Shown here: positions 30,501 through 40,672 of the stretch, piece by piece
Numbering within the stretch: the stretch's first letter is position 1
Layout of the letters: each line of letters begins with the position of its first letter
Assembly: GCA_031550525.1 (NCBI GenBank)
Contig: JAVBON010000008.1
Coordinates: 1 to 55,773 of the forward strand
Source of the DNA: WRHT01 sp031550525
GTDB lineage: Bacteria > Desulfobacterota > Desulfovibrionia > Desulfovibrionales > Desulfovibrionaceae
Reading direction: 5' to 3'
DNA length: 55,773 nt
Notes under the pieces: generated by a model
Database searches by the model: none
Told to the model about the DNA's origin: nothing
The model's input: the letters and a program-made list of their open reading frames with translations, nothing else
Program-made: the position numbers and the translations under genes

Positions 30501-32348
30501 TTAATATTCCCCGGCAGGGTCCTGCAAAATCACCTCAAACAACTCCTCCGCCTCCATATGGAATCTCGCCCCCCGCAGGGCCGCGAATGCGGCGGAGCGC
30601 GGCGCGACGGATAGCGGAAAATACTCCAGCATGGGTAAATCCGGCAGGGCGTCTCCCATTACTATTACTTCTTCGGGCCGCCAGCCGTGCCATTTGCATA
30701 TTTGCAGCACGCCGTCCAGTTTGTCGGCTGTTTCGGCGCACAGCGAAATTACGCCGTTTTCTTCAATTATGCGGCAATTGGGCGGTGTGGGCGAAGGCCT
30801 TTGCCGCAGCACCTGTTTGTAAATGCGCCCGTCGTGCGTGTAGCTGAAACGCGAATCGGGCTGAGGCTCCGGCAGGGGGCGCAGGGTGTTGCGGCCAAGC
30901 GTAAAGTCGCGCGCATCCGCGCCGTAAGCGAACACCCCGCCGGCCAGATACTGCCAGGCCGGGCCGAATTTGCGCCGGGCGTAGGGCAGGGGCAGGGCCG
31001 TGGCCGTGTACAGGCCGAAACGCCCTGCCACCGCTGGCAGCAGGGCCGCCACGCTTGGGCGTATGTTGCCGTCCGGCCCGGTGAGGGTGCCGTCCAAATC
31101 CAGAAACAGGGCTTTAACGCGCTGCGCGGCCAGGCGCAACTGCGGCGCGGGCGCAAGGCCCAGCAGGGCTGGTAAATCTTTGCGGGCGGCATAGGCCATA
31201 AAACAGTCGCAACGGCCTTGGCAAGGCCCGGCATCCGGCGCTGGCTCGAAGGCTGGCGCGTCCGCTTCCTGCTCACAGGCGGCTGCATCTTGAGCTGCTC
31301 CGCATATGTTTGGCGCAGGCACTGGCCCGCCTATGGCCGCGCCTGCCGCCGGTGTGTAATCGGCGGTGTTTTGCGCGATTTTGCACCTGTTTGCTTTCGG
31401 CATTGGCCGGTTTGTGCCCGCATCTTGCGCTGGCGGGCTGAAAACAGCGCCGGATTTAGCGCTTGGTGCGGCTGAGTGCGGCGTTGCAATGGCGGTGGCG
31501 TCCAACTGTTGGTCGCCTGCGGATTTTTTGGCGCAGGCGTGCGCTTCCGGCTGGGCGCAGGCGGCGTAAATATTGCCCAGCTTCAGCTTGCTGCGGTTGC
31601 AAGGGTAGGCGGAGCCGTCGGCCAGCACGAACAGGCTGGAGCGCCCGGCGGAGCAGTTTAGCAAATCCGGCGCATGGGGGCGCAGTTCCAGCGGGAAGCG
31701 CGCGTCAAGGGCGGTTAAAGCGTCTTTTTCCCCAGCGGTATAGGCCCGGTTAAGACCATCCATGGCGTTTATCCAAAAACTCGCGCCCGCCGGAAGCAAG
31801 GCTTTAAGGCGGTGCAGGGCCGGCAGGGCAGCGGGGTCGCCAACAGCCCCCACTGCCATGCGCAGGTGTTGCGCGAGCATCCGCGTTTTTTCGGCAAACT
31901 CTTCAGGCGTGGCGAAAGCCGGGTGAAAGGTGGCCCAGAGGGCCAGGCGAGACAAATCCGCCCCCTCCGCCCGCAGTTGTTGCAGAAAAACTTCCGGCGC
32001 AAGGCTCATATTGGTCTGGCAGGATGCTTGCCGCACAGCCGGGTTGCGGCTAAGGCGGGCCAAAGCCTCGGGGTAGCGCTTATGCATAAGCGCCTCGCCG
32101 TAAGGGGCCAGCAACACGGAAATGGGGTGCTCAAAGGGCGTTTCTTCCAAAAAACGGCAAAAGCGCAGCAGGGCGGCGGCATCTTGCCCGTGCTCGTCCG
32201 CGCTGGGGGCCTTTTTGGCAAAGGGGCAGTAGTCGCAGGCATAGTTGCAGGAGCGCAAATGCCCCCGCCAGGTGATATGGCGCAACGCATTTGCCATGGC
32301 TCCCAAGGCCTGCGGGCGCGTGGGCGCGCCCGCGTCTGTAATGGTCAT
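30501..32348 (-). CDS. STM4011-family radical SAM protein fused to a Cof-like HAD phosphatase
   Basis: 615 residues. N-terminal radical SAM domain has CNYACDYC (C-x3-C-x2-C) near residue 34-41, which binds the SAM-cleaving [4Fe-4S] cluster. Further Cys at 'LLNCSAG', 'YPCNR' and 'CQGRCDCF' look like auxiliary cluster ligands. A ~120-residue low-complexity insert separates 'KLGNIYA' from 'CQGRCDC'. From residue about 415 a HAD domain begins: LFLDLDGTLTG (nucleophile Asp), 'K-L-D-G-V-L-Q' region and VIVMGDALPDLPML, the Cof/IIB pattern. Stand-alone STM4011 proteins lack the HAD. The stop codon lies in an intergenic repeat. Last gene of the STM4011-4015-type operon; function unknown. Confidence 0.85.
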   Translation of the reverse strand: MTITDAGAPTRPQALGAMANALRHITWRGHLRSCNYACDYCPFAKKAPSADEHGQDAAALLRFCRFLEETPFEHPISVLLAPYGEALMHKRYPEALARLSRNPAVRQASCQTNMSLAPEVFLQQLRAEGADLSRLALWATFHPAFATPEEFAEKTRMLAQHLRMAVGAVGDPAALPALHRLKALLPAGASFWINAMDGLNRAYTAGEKDALTALDARFPLELRPHAPDLLNCSAGRSSLFVLADGSAYPCNRSKLKLGNIYAACAQPEAHACAKKSAGDQQLDATAIATPHSAAPSAKSGAVFSPPAQDAGTNRPMPKANRCKIAQNTADYTPAAGAAIGGPVPAPNICGAAQDAAACEQEADAPAFEPAPDAGPCQGRCDCFMAYAARKDLPALLGLAPAPQLRLAAQRVKALFLDLDGTLTGPDGNIRPSVAALLPAVAGRFGLYTATALPLPYARRKFGPAWQYLAGGVFAYGADARDFTLGRNTLRPLPEPQPDSRFSYTHDGRIYKQVLRQRPSPTPPNCRIIEENGVISLCAETADKLDGVLQICKWHGWRPEEVIVMGDALPDLPMLEYFPLSVAPRSAAFAALRGARFHMEAEELFEVILQDPAGEY

Positions 32349-32354
32349 AGGCCT

Positions 32355-33443
32355 TTACTCTGTAAACATGGGCGAGTTGTAATAGTCGTGCTCGGTGTCG
32401 TATTCCTGCGGGTCGGAAAGGTCCGTCTTGAAGGGCAGTTTTTTGAGCTTGGCCTGCATTTCCGGCGTAATATAGTGGTAGCTCATGTCCATAAATTTAA
32501 GGTTGGTAAGCTTCGCGGCGTTATCCAGAATAATTTGCGCGCCCTTGTCGGTCAGCACGCCCTTGGAAAAATCAAGAGTATTTACCTGAACGGCGTATTT
32601 GCTGGACAGCACGGCTTCGACGATATCGTCCTGAATTTCGCTGTTGCAGATGCCAAGGTATTCCAGCTTGGGGAAGCTCATTTTGGCGAGCATTTGTTTT
32701 ATGTCGCCAATATCGCCGCCCAGGCCATAGTCTTCAACGCCTATGTAGAGGTTGAGTTTTTTAAGGTTTGGCGCTTGGGCCTCGGTTACTTCCGTAAAGA
32801 TGTTGAAGGGCAGGCCCCCGCACACTACCTCAAGGCTTTCCAGCTTGTCGTGCTTTATTTTGCCAAAGCTCAACCCGCTGCCGCCTTGCACCGAAAGGCC
32901 TTTAAGATTGGGGAAGGCCGCCCAGAATTTAGCGTAATCGCCTTGCACTATCCACGAAAGCTCGCAGTCTTCCGATTCCATATCGCCCATGCGCAGTGTT
33001 TCGAGGCTGGGGAATTTGCCGCTGTTGGCGATAAGCCAGTCAATGGTATCCTGGCTGTCGCCGCCTTCCCAGGCTCCGGCCCACTGCCATATGGTCATGT
33101 GCTTGAGGGTGGGCAGGTTTTTGTAGCCCAGAATGCGCTTGCGCAGATCTTCATCGCCTTTGCCGTTTTCTTCCTGGTCGTCATAGCTCAGCCCAAAGCG
33201 CTTGGCGTCGTCCGTGGCGTTGGCCACGGCTTCGGCGCTGCTTTCGGCATAGCCCTTTTTGATTTTTTCGTTAATGAGCTTTTCCACTGCTTTCAGGCAT
33301 TCGGCTTCGCTGCCAAGGCTTTTTTGCTGCACCTGCCCGGCTGTGCCCAGTCGCCCGTAAGTTACGGTGTATTCGTTGCCTTCATATTCGATATTCCAGA
33401 ATTTTTGCGATTTGGCGTCTTGATAGATAAAACAGCGTGTCAT
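32355..33443 (-). CDS. STM4015-family protein with WGR domain
   Basis: 362 residues. The N-terminal 80 residues form a WGR-like domain ('KFWNIEYEGNEYTVTYGRLGTAGQVQQKSLGSEAECLKAVEKLINEKIKKGY'; W and G-R are present), a fold that binds nucleic acid in some proteins. The remainder has irregular leucine-rich repeats ('FPSLETLRMGDM', 'FPNLKGLSVQGG', 'APNLKKLNLYIG', 'FPKLEYLGICNSEI') ending 'MDMSYHYITPEMQAKLKKLPFKTDLSDPQEYD', typical of STM4015. Its ATG overlaps the STM4012 stop by four bases. A scaffold or substrate-recognition role is inferred. Confidence 0.8.
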   Translation of the reverse strand: MTRCFIYQDAKSQKFWNIEYEGNEYTVTYGRLGTAGQVQQKSLGSEAECLKAVEKLINEKIKKGYAESSAEAVANATDDAKRFGLSYDDQEENGKGDEDLRKRILGYKNLPTLKHMTIWQWAGAWEGGDSQDTIDWLIANSGKFPSLETLRMGDMESEDCELSWIVQGDYAKFWAAFPNLKGLSVQGGSGLSFGKIKHDKLESLEVVCGGLPFNIFTEVTEAQAPNLKKLNLYIGVEDYGLGGDIGDIKQMLAKMSFPKLEYLGICNSEIQDDIVEAVLSSKYAVQVNTLDFSKGVLTDKGAQIILDNAAKLTNLKFMDMSYHYITPEMQAKLKKLPFKTDLSDPQEYDTEHDYYNSPMFTE

Positions 33444-35074
33444 ATGGATTTCTCGTTTTCAAGGTTTTGATATTGCATATAAAATTCGGCACTGAGCCTT
33501 GCAACCTGTTTTGAAATGAAGCTGGGGCCGAGCATGTCCGATCTCTCCATCCCGCTTGGGCTGAGGCGGAGGCTACCGGCGGCCTCATGCAGGTAGCCCT
33601 TTTTACACCATTCTTCCAGAAAAGGAAAATGTTTGCGCGCCCTCCCGTTAAAGATTGCCTGATAACGCGCTAAATCAAGCCCCCGCGCGTGCAGCAGGTT
33701 TTTTACGGCATAGCGCCGCCGCTGCTCGTCTTCGTCCAGCGCATATCCGTAAAGGCCGCTCAAAAAGTCGGTTTTGGCGCAGAAAGATTCCAACAGGCGC
33801 TTGCAGTCTTGCGCCCGCACCGCGTAGGGCTCGCACACATGCAAGCCCCCCAGATAGGAGCGCCCGCCGCAACCAAGGGAGAGGTTGCGCTCAAAGCCGC
33901 AATCCGCCGCGCTTTGCCCTGCCCCGCCGCGCAAAAAGCGGCGCATGGAGGTTTGCTCGTACCCGGCCCCCAGCAACACCTCGCGCCCGTGGCGGTACAG
34001 TTGCAGCATGGCGGCATCGTTTAGCCCTGCCTGATCTGATATTGCGGCTGGCATTGCCCCTTGTTGCGCGCCTGGCTTGTCATTTGGCCGCGCGTTGTGC
34101 TGCTGGCGCAACGATTGGGCCAGTGGCGTAAGGGGCCGGGCGTAGAGCGGGTACAAAAAGATTTCGTCAGGCTGATACGCCAGCGCGGTTTTTATGGATT
34201 CCGCAAGGCTGGCTGGGCTTTGCCCCGGTATGCCGTAGATCAGGTCGATGTTAAAGGCCGCAAAAGCGGCGGCGGCAACCGTGGCGCAAGCTTCAAGAGC
34301 GGCCTTGGGGGAGCTGTGCCGGCCTATGGCCCGCAACTCTTCCGCTTTAAAAGACTGCACGCCAAGGCTCACGCGGCTGAACCCGGCCCGTCGCAAAAAG
34401 GTGGTGTTCTCCAGCGCCGTGGCGGCCGGGGCAAGCTCCATGGCCGAGTAAACAGAGACCGGTGTTACGCCGGTAAAACGCTCGATGGTTGCAAAGGCTT
34501 GCTCCAGCAAAGCGGGGGGCAGCAGGCTGGGTGTGCCGCCGCCCAAGGTAAGGCTGCTGAAGGGTAGCTCCGTTAGGCTTACGGCTTCGGACAACTGGCG
34601 CAATTGGCGCTCTGTTGCCTTAAGGTAACTCCGCATGAGGGCTTCATCGGCCCCGGCCACGGAAAACAAGTTGCAGTAGCCGCATTTGCTTTGGCAAAAA
34701 GGCACGTGCAGGTAAAGCCCCAAGGGCGCTGGCGGCGTTTGCCACGCGCCCGGCGCTGTTTGCACCGCATGATGCGCTTCGGCAAAGGTTTTGCCGTCAG
34801 CCGATTTTGCCTGCCCGCCGCGCCGCGCCACGGGGGCGGATGCTTGCTCCGTATGCCCGACATCCGGCAATTTCCGGGTAGCGCCGCCACCGTCCAACGC
34901 CGGAGTTACGCCGCCACCGTCCAACGCCGGAGTTGCGCTGCTGCCGCCCAAGCCCGGAGTTACGCCACTGCCGCCCAAGGCAGCCAGATGCTTAAGCGCA
35001 AGCTCGCGCTCCACCGGGCGGTAGGCGGTTTTGTGCGGGTAGCTGTACATGTATTGGCTGTATATTTCACTCAT
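33440..35074 (-). CDS. STM4012-family radical SAM protein (HemW/HemN-like)
   Basis: 544 residues. N-terminal 'YSYPHKTAYRPVE' is a hallmark of STM4012. The radical SAM core starts 'LYLHVPFCQSKCGYCNLFS' (C-x3-C-x2-C, with an aromatic before the last Cys) followed by 'LTLGGGTPSLLP', 'MELAP', 'RVSLGVQSFKAEELRAIGR' and 'NIDLIYGIPGQ', the HemN-type sequence of motifs. Residues about 30-120 are an inserted low-complexity linker containing three to four 27-bp direct repeats. Coupled to neighbours on both sides (four-base overlaps). Reaction unknown. Confidence 0.85.
   Translation of the reverse strand: MSEIYSQYMYSYPHKTAYRPVERELALKHLAALGGSGVTPGLGGSSATPALDGGGVTPALDGGGATRKLPDVGHTEQASAPVARRGGQAKSADGKTFAEAHHAVQTAPGAWQTPPAPLGLYLHVPFCQSKCGYCNLFSVAGADEALMRSYLKATERQLRQLSEAVSLTELPFSSLTLGGGTPSLLPPALLEQAFATIERFTGVTPVSVYSAMELAPAATALENTTFLRRAGFSRVSLGVQSFKAEELRAIGRHSSPKAALEACATVAAAAFAAFNIDLIYGIPGQSPASLAESIKTALAYQPDEIFLYPLYARPLTPLAQSLRQQHNARPNDKPGAQQGAMPAAISDQAGLNDAAMLQLYRHGREVLLGAGYEQTSMRRFLRGGAGQSAADCGFERNLSLGCGGRSYLGGLHVCEPYAVRAQDCKRLLESFCAKTDFLSGLYGYALDEDEQRRRYAVKNLLHARGLDLARYQAIFNGRARKHFPFLEEWCKKGYLHEAAGSLRLSPSGMERSDMLGPSFISKQVARLSAEFYMQYQNLENEKSI
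34889..34981. repeat. 27-bp direct repeats in the STM4012 linker
   Basis: Three and a half in-frame copies of a 27-base unit related to GCCGCCACCGTCCAACGCCG encode the protein repeat 'G-G-G/S-V/A-T-P-A/G-L-D/G'. The first two copies differ at one base, later ones more. They enlarge a flexible linker without breaking the frame. Confidence 0.85.
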
Positions 35075-36069
35075 AGAAAAAAACGCTTGTAGGGCACGGT
35101 ATCCACCGCCGGGTGGGGCAGCCCGTGGAAGTTGAAGCCGTCTTCGCCGTAGCAGGTGCCGTGGTCGGAGAGGGCCAGCACGAGGGCCGGGCCGCGTTTT
35201 TTGAAGGCGACAAACAGTTTTTCCAGCTTGCCGTCCACATGGCGCAAGGCCGCCGCGTGGCTTTTTGGCCCATCCGCGCGGTTTTGCGGCTGCCCGTTAT
35301 CATTCAGATAAAACCAGTTGGGGTAGTGGATGGCGCAGACGTTAAGGTAATAAAACACCCGCCGGTTTTGCGGCGTTTTTTCCAGCCGCTGGCGGATAAA
35401 ATCGACCTGCGCCTCCACGCTGCCCTTTTGGAGGCAACCGAAGGCCGGACGCCAGAAACTGTGCTGGAACATGGCCGGAAACACACTGTTAAGCGGCCCG
35501 CGCTTGTTAAAAAAAGACACCCCGCCCACGCAGTTGGTCTGGTAGCCAGCGCCCGCCAGCGCCTGCACAAACGTGGCCTCTTTAAAGGCAAAGGAGCCTG
35601 CCGGGGCTTTGCCTAAACCTATACCTTCCGGAAAAAACAACATTTCGCGCTGGCCTATGCCCCGCGCCGTTGCCGGAGCTGGCAAAAAACCGGCGAACAT
35701 GGCCTGATGCGAGGGCAGGGTAAAGTTGCCCGGCGCAAAGCTTTTAACCCATGGCCCGTAACGGTTGAGCACAGGCGTGCCGCCGTTTTCCTGTTCCGCG
35801 AAGGCCACGTCCCAACGCAAAGTATCGAGGCAGATCATCAATATATCGCGCTGCCCCACCACCTGCGCCATATCCAGGCCGCCTTGCGGGGCGGGGCCTT
35901 GCGCGATTTCCGGCGGCACTTCGCCTTGGGTTGGAGTACGGGGGGTTGCGCGGGCGGCTTGCTTTTTTGTACAGGCGGTGTTGGGCCCAGGTTGTACCGC
36001 GCTCTGTTCCGGCGTTGCGCCCGCACGTACAACCCCGGCTGTTCCGTTTATTTTTTTCGCCCCGCTCAT
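35071..36069 (-). CDS. STM4013/SEN3800-family sulfatase-fold hydrolase
   Basis: 332 residues. 'DILMICLDTLRWDVAF' gives the first metal Asp; 'APGNFTLPSHQAMFAGFLPA' places the Thr/Ser nucleophile; 'LVLALSDHGTCYGEDGFNFHGLPHPAVDTVPYKRF' gives the Asp-His-Gly and His-x-x-x-His metal ligands of the alkaline phosphatase/sulfatase superfamily. The first 65 residues are a low-complexity extension. Likely hydrolyses or transfers a phosphate- or sulfate-type group; substrate unknown. Four-base overlaps with both neighbours. Confidence 0.85.
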   Translation of the reverse strand: MSGAKKINGTAGVVRAGATPEQSAVQPGPNTACTKKQAARATPRTPTQGEVPPEIAQGPAPQGGLDMAQVVGQRDILMICLDTLRWDVAFAEQENGGTPVLNRYGPWVKSFAPGNFTLPSHQAMFAGFLPAPATARGIGQREMLFFPEGIGLGKAPAGSFAFKEATFVQALAGAGYQTNCVGGVSFFNKRGPLNSVFPAMFQHSFWRPAFGCLQKGSVEAQVDFIRQRLEKTPQNRRVFYYLNVCAIHYPNWFYLNDNGQPQNRADGPKSHAAALRHVDGKLEKLFVAFKKRGPALVLALSDHGTCYGEDGFNFHGLPHPAVDTVPYKRFFL

Positions 36070-37073
36070 TGCATACTCGCCAGATATTGCGCTTGCGCCT
36101 TGTAGATGGAGTTTTCCGCGAAAATGTCTTTGTAAATAAGGTCGCCTTGTCCGTTTATCTCTATAATCATTGGCGCGGCTTCTTCATCAGCATGCGCGGG
36201 CACCAGCACGTCCAGTCCGGCGCAGTTAAGGCCCGGCATCAGCGCGGCGGCGCGGGCGCAAAGGTTTTCTATCTGTTCCAGCATGGAGTTGCTCAGGTTT
36301 GCGTCTTTAAGCTCCAGCGCCATGTCGTTGAGGTGCAGGTTGGTTATGGGGCCGCGCGAGCCTCTGGCTACCATAAAGAAGGCGCGCCCAAACTGCCGCA
36401 CCACGCGTAAATCGTAAAACAGCGCCCCGGCGCGGGCTTTGGGCACCCAACGCTCCAGCACCACGCCGGGGCCGGGCGGGCCTAGCAGAAAATCCAGCAG
36501 GGCGGCGTTTTCGCGCGGGTTTTCGCTTTTAAAAATGCGCGAGCAGTTTACAAGCCGCCCGTCTTGCAGCCGGGTGGCGGAGTACAGGGCCTCGCGCCCG
36601 CCCGCGCCCTTGGCGAATGCCGTTACACCGGCAGCGCCGCTGCCGTAACGCGGCTTTATGAACACGCGGCTTATGCCGCTTTGGCGCATAAGGGCCAAAA
36701 GCTCCTCGTAAGAGCCAGCCTCGCCGGGCATGGCCGGGGGCTGGGGCACGCCCGCCCTCGCCAGAATTGCACGCGTGCGTTGTTTATCCAGCACCGTGGC
36801 AATAGCTTGGGGGTGGTTTAAAAAGCGCAGGCCCGGCAGGGCCGCAAGCCCATCAAGCCGCCGCAGATATTCGTTTATAAAGCCTGGCAGGGCGCTCAAA
36901 TCGCTTTGGGCAAAGGTTGGAGGGTCCAGCTTGAGGCGGTCTCCGGGGCGGCTTTGGGCGGGGTATTCGTCCCACTCCATAGCCAGAGCTTTAAGCCCCA
37001 AAGCCGAGGCAGCCTTTAAAAAGTAGTCGCGGCGTTTACCGGAGCCGCCAATAACAATAATTCGATCAGGCAT
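36066..37073 (-). CDS. STM4014-family ATP-grasp protein
   Basis: 335 residues from ATG 37073 (MPDRIIVIGGSGKRRDYF); a 348-codon reading from TTG 37112 is possible. Order of elements fits an ATP-grasp ligase: N-terminal nucleotide fold, 'RVFIKPRYGSGAAGV' (Lys and Gly-rich loop), 'VVLERWVPKA', 'DLRVV' and 'PMIIEINGQGDL' (E-x-N for magnesium). Such enzymes join a carboxylate to an amine or thiol via an acyl-phosphate. It is the first gene of the STM operon, ahead of the hydrolase and the radical SAM enzymes. Confidence 0.8.
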   Translation of the reverse strand: MPDRIIVIGGSGKRRDYFLKAASALGLKALAMEWDEYPAQSRPGDRLKLDPPTFAQSDLSALPGFINEYLRRLDGLAALPGLRFLNHPQAIATVLDKQRTRAILARAGVPQPPAMPGEAGSYEELLALMRQSGISRVFIKPRYGSGAAGVTAFAKGAGGREALYSATRLQDGRLVNCSRIFKSENPRENAALLDFLLGPPGPGVVLERWVPKARAGALFYDLRVVRQFGRAFFMVARGSRGPITNLHLNDMALELKDANLSNSMLEQIENLCARAAALMPGLNCAGLDVLVPAHADEEAAPMIIEINGQGDLIYKDIFAENSIYKAQAQYLASMQ

Positions 37074-37148
37074 TGGGCGTGTAGCCTGCTTTGGCCCAGC
37101 AGGCAAAGGCAAATTTTAGCGTGCCAAGACATATGGAAACACATAGTT

Positions 37149-37300
37149 GATGAAGCCAGATTTATAAGCGCCGGGCTGATGAGGCACGTCCCGTGCCTCA
37201 CCCCTGCTGGGCGGCTTTGCCGCGTTGCGCCGTACAATTACGCTTTTTCGCGGAATGGTCCGCCCAGACCCGCAAGGGGCCGTGAAAGAGCATCGCCGCT
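37149..37300. mobile_element. Partial copy of the 9,254-9,640 repeat element
   Basis: GATGAAGCCAGATTTATAA at 37149 matches the end of the phage-located element, and CGCCCAGACCCGCAAGGGGC at 37261 matches the inner part of the same terminal repeat, with about 90 unrelated bases between. That insert includes a hairpin GAGGCACG/CGTGCCTC. No opposite end is seen downstream. It is a diverged or decayed solo end. From 37,300 to 37,570 I see no gene, only an inverted repeat AAGGCGCTCC (37491-37500)/GGAGCGCCTT (37554-37563) at the end of prfC. Confidence 0.7.
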
Positions 37301-37490
37301 AGTTGTGTTTTACTTTCGATTGCCGATGTTAAATTGTCGAGCGCTGGCGAAGCGAGCCACGCCTTGAGCACGCAATTGGCTAATTTACATTGGGCTGGTA
37401 TTTTTTAACATTCCCCTGCTTCAAAAGCTACTGGCAATCAGCGTGCCCATCTTTTACAGCCTTCCATGCGCTCTTTTGCGGCATGCTAAA

Positions 37491-37563
37491 AAGGCGCTCC
37501 AGCCAACCGCTTCCTTACCCAGAACACCACGCTGTGGCACGCGTGAATCAAAAGGAGCGCCTT
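37491..37563. terminator. Long-loop inverted repeat after prfC
   Basis: AAGGCGCTCC and GGAGCGCCTT form a perfect 10-bp stem with a 53-base loop just beyond the prfC stop. It may end transcripts of prfC, although the loop is long for an intrinsic terminator. Confidence 0.4.
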
Positions 37564-37571
37564 ACCAAGCC

Positions 37572-39170
<1,599 letters not shown>

Positions 39171-39497
39171 GCTGTAATCCTTAAAATGTATGGCCTCCGC
39201 AAAATTGGCGGCGGCAAAGGCGGTGTTACTTCAGAGCGGGGCGGAAATCAACTTTTTATGCGTTTTTTGCGCATGCCGCGCCGGAGTGCCCCGGCTTGCT
39301 CCGCCGCGCGGCTAAGGTTTCGGCTTGTGGCAAAGCTATAAACACGCCCTGTGTTCTCCATAATTTTTATTTCAGTTTTGCCTTTCCAAAATATTAGAAA
39401 TTTTTTAGAAATTGCCGCAACCTGTTTTCATTTATTGGTTAATGGGATAATATGCCTGTAAGGCACTTCGCAATTTTCGCTTTTTCTGGAGCCTCAA
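39171..39497. promoter_or_regulatory. Divergent intergenic region between prfC and the TPR gene
   Basis: 327 bases, GC-rich near prfC and AT-rich near the TPR gene. A possible sigma70 -10 element, GATAAT, lies at about 39,446-39,451, roughly 45 bases before the GTG start. A short direct repeat TTAGAAATT occurs near 39,400. Nothing else is recognised. Confidence 0.35.
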
Positions 39498-40463
39498 GTG
39501 AAAAAAGAACCTGTATTTCTGGGCATATATTCTCGCCAAAACGCCACTGGAGCCAAAGGGGCCGAGAGCCATTGGCATGTGTGGGGGTTGAATGGCGGCT
39601 CGTTTTTGGTGCAAAAAAAAGTGGCTGACGGCCAAACCGCACCTGAGCCGGAAACCATAGATTCCGCCAAATTTTTTGAAGAATTTCGCGTTTACGCCGC
39701 CTTCAGCTCAAAGAACAGGCCCAAAGGGCCGGACTGGTCGGCAGCGCAAAAGACCGAGCAAAGCTCGCCTGAGCCGGAGCCGGAAAGCGCAGGGCCGGAA
39801 ACGGAAAGTGTAGAGCCGGAGCCTGATGACAGCGACATGTTCTCTCCCATGCAGGCGCAGATGGTGCTGGACGAGGACGAATACCCCTACGGCCCGGCGG
39901 GCGCTGGTAAGGCCCCGGAGCCGGACGGCATGGATGAAGTGGAAGCCGGCCAGCCGGACCTTATAGACAAGCTGGCCGCCGGCGCGCGCCCGCGTGGCGG
40001 CGAGGGCACCTACTTTGCTGGAAAAAACGCGCCGGAGCCGGAGGCCGAGGCAAACGACCCCGTGGCCGACGCCTTGCTGAAGGTGGAGCAGCAGTTGAGA
40101 TCTGAATTTTCCATTGCCCTTATCCGCCTGCAGAGCAACAGGAGCCAGGCTTTGGAGAGCCTTGAAAAAATTTTGGCTAACCAGGCCCCTTTCAGACAAG
40201 AGCACAAGCACATGTTTTCAGACTTCGGCACCTCTTTGCGCCGCCGCAAGCTTTTTGCCATGTCCGCGCGTTTTCACGAGCGGGCCAAGGCGCTGGGGCC
40301 GGATGACGAGCATATTCTTTTTAATCTGGCCCGAGCCTTGCACGATGGCGGAAAAACCGAGCAGGCCGCGTTGTACCTGCGCGAGGCCGTGGCCATGGCC
40401 AGAGATTTTCAGGCAGGCAGCGATTTTCTTGCATTTATTGAAGGGCGGAATGAGAAAGCCTGA
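39498..40463 (+). CDS. TPR-containing hypothetical protein
   Basis: 321 residues from GTG 39498 (TCTGGA upstream). The N-terminal 75 residues form a small domain ('KEPVFLGIYSRQNATGAKGAESHWHVWGLNGGSFLVQKK'). Residues 80-190 are an acidic Pro/Glu linker. The C-terminal 130 residues are helical with one clear TPR pair ('RKLFAMSARFHERAKALGPDDEHILFNLARALHDGGKTEQAALYLREAVAM'). No signal peptide, so probably cytoplasmic. A partner-binding role is inferred. Confidence 0.7.
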   Translation: MKKEPVFLGIYSRQNATGAKGAESHWHVWGLNGGSFLVQKKVADGQTAPEPETIDSAKFFEEFRVYAAFSSKNRPKGPDWSAAQKTEQSSPEPEPESAGPETESVEPEPDDSDMFSPMQAQMVLDEDEYPYGPAGAGKAPEPDGMDEVEAGQPDLIDKLAAGARPRGGEGTYFAGKNAPEPEAEANDPVADALLKVEQQLRSEFSIALIRLQSNRSQALESLEKILANQAPFRQEHKHMFSDFGTSLRRRKLFAMSARFHERAKALGPDDEHILFNLARALHDGGKTEQAALYLREAVAMARDFQAGSDFLAFIEGRNEKA

Positions 40464-40672
40464 TTCGGGCGGCCTGTAAACGGAATTTTGCAATTAGCAT
40501 TTTTGTCCATCGGCAAGCGAGACTGGCGCGGGCCTGGGCGCGGTATCCGCACACATGCGCAAGCTTGGGCGCGGAGCAAACAGCGCGGTTGGCAGGCACT
40601 GCCCGCGCCGGAAAGAGACGACTGTTTTGGCGACTGCCGGTAACACATGTTGGAGTTAAAGGAGTTTAAGGC

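Noticed and set aside
31812..33470. 552-codon plus-strand reading opposite the STM genes
   Set aside because: Shadow of two well-supported minus-strand genes; composition is a mirror of their codons.
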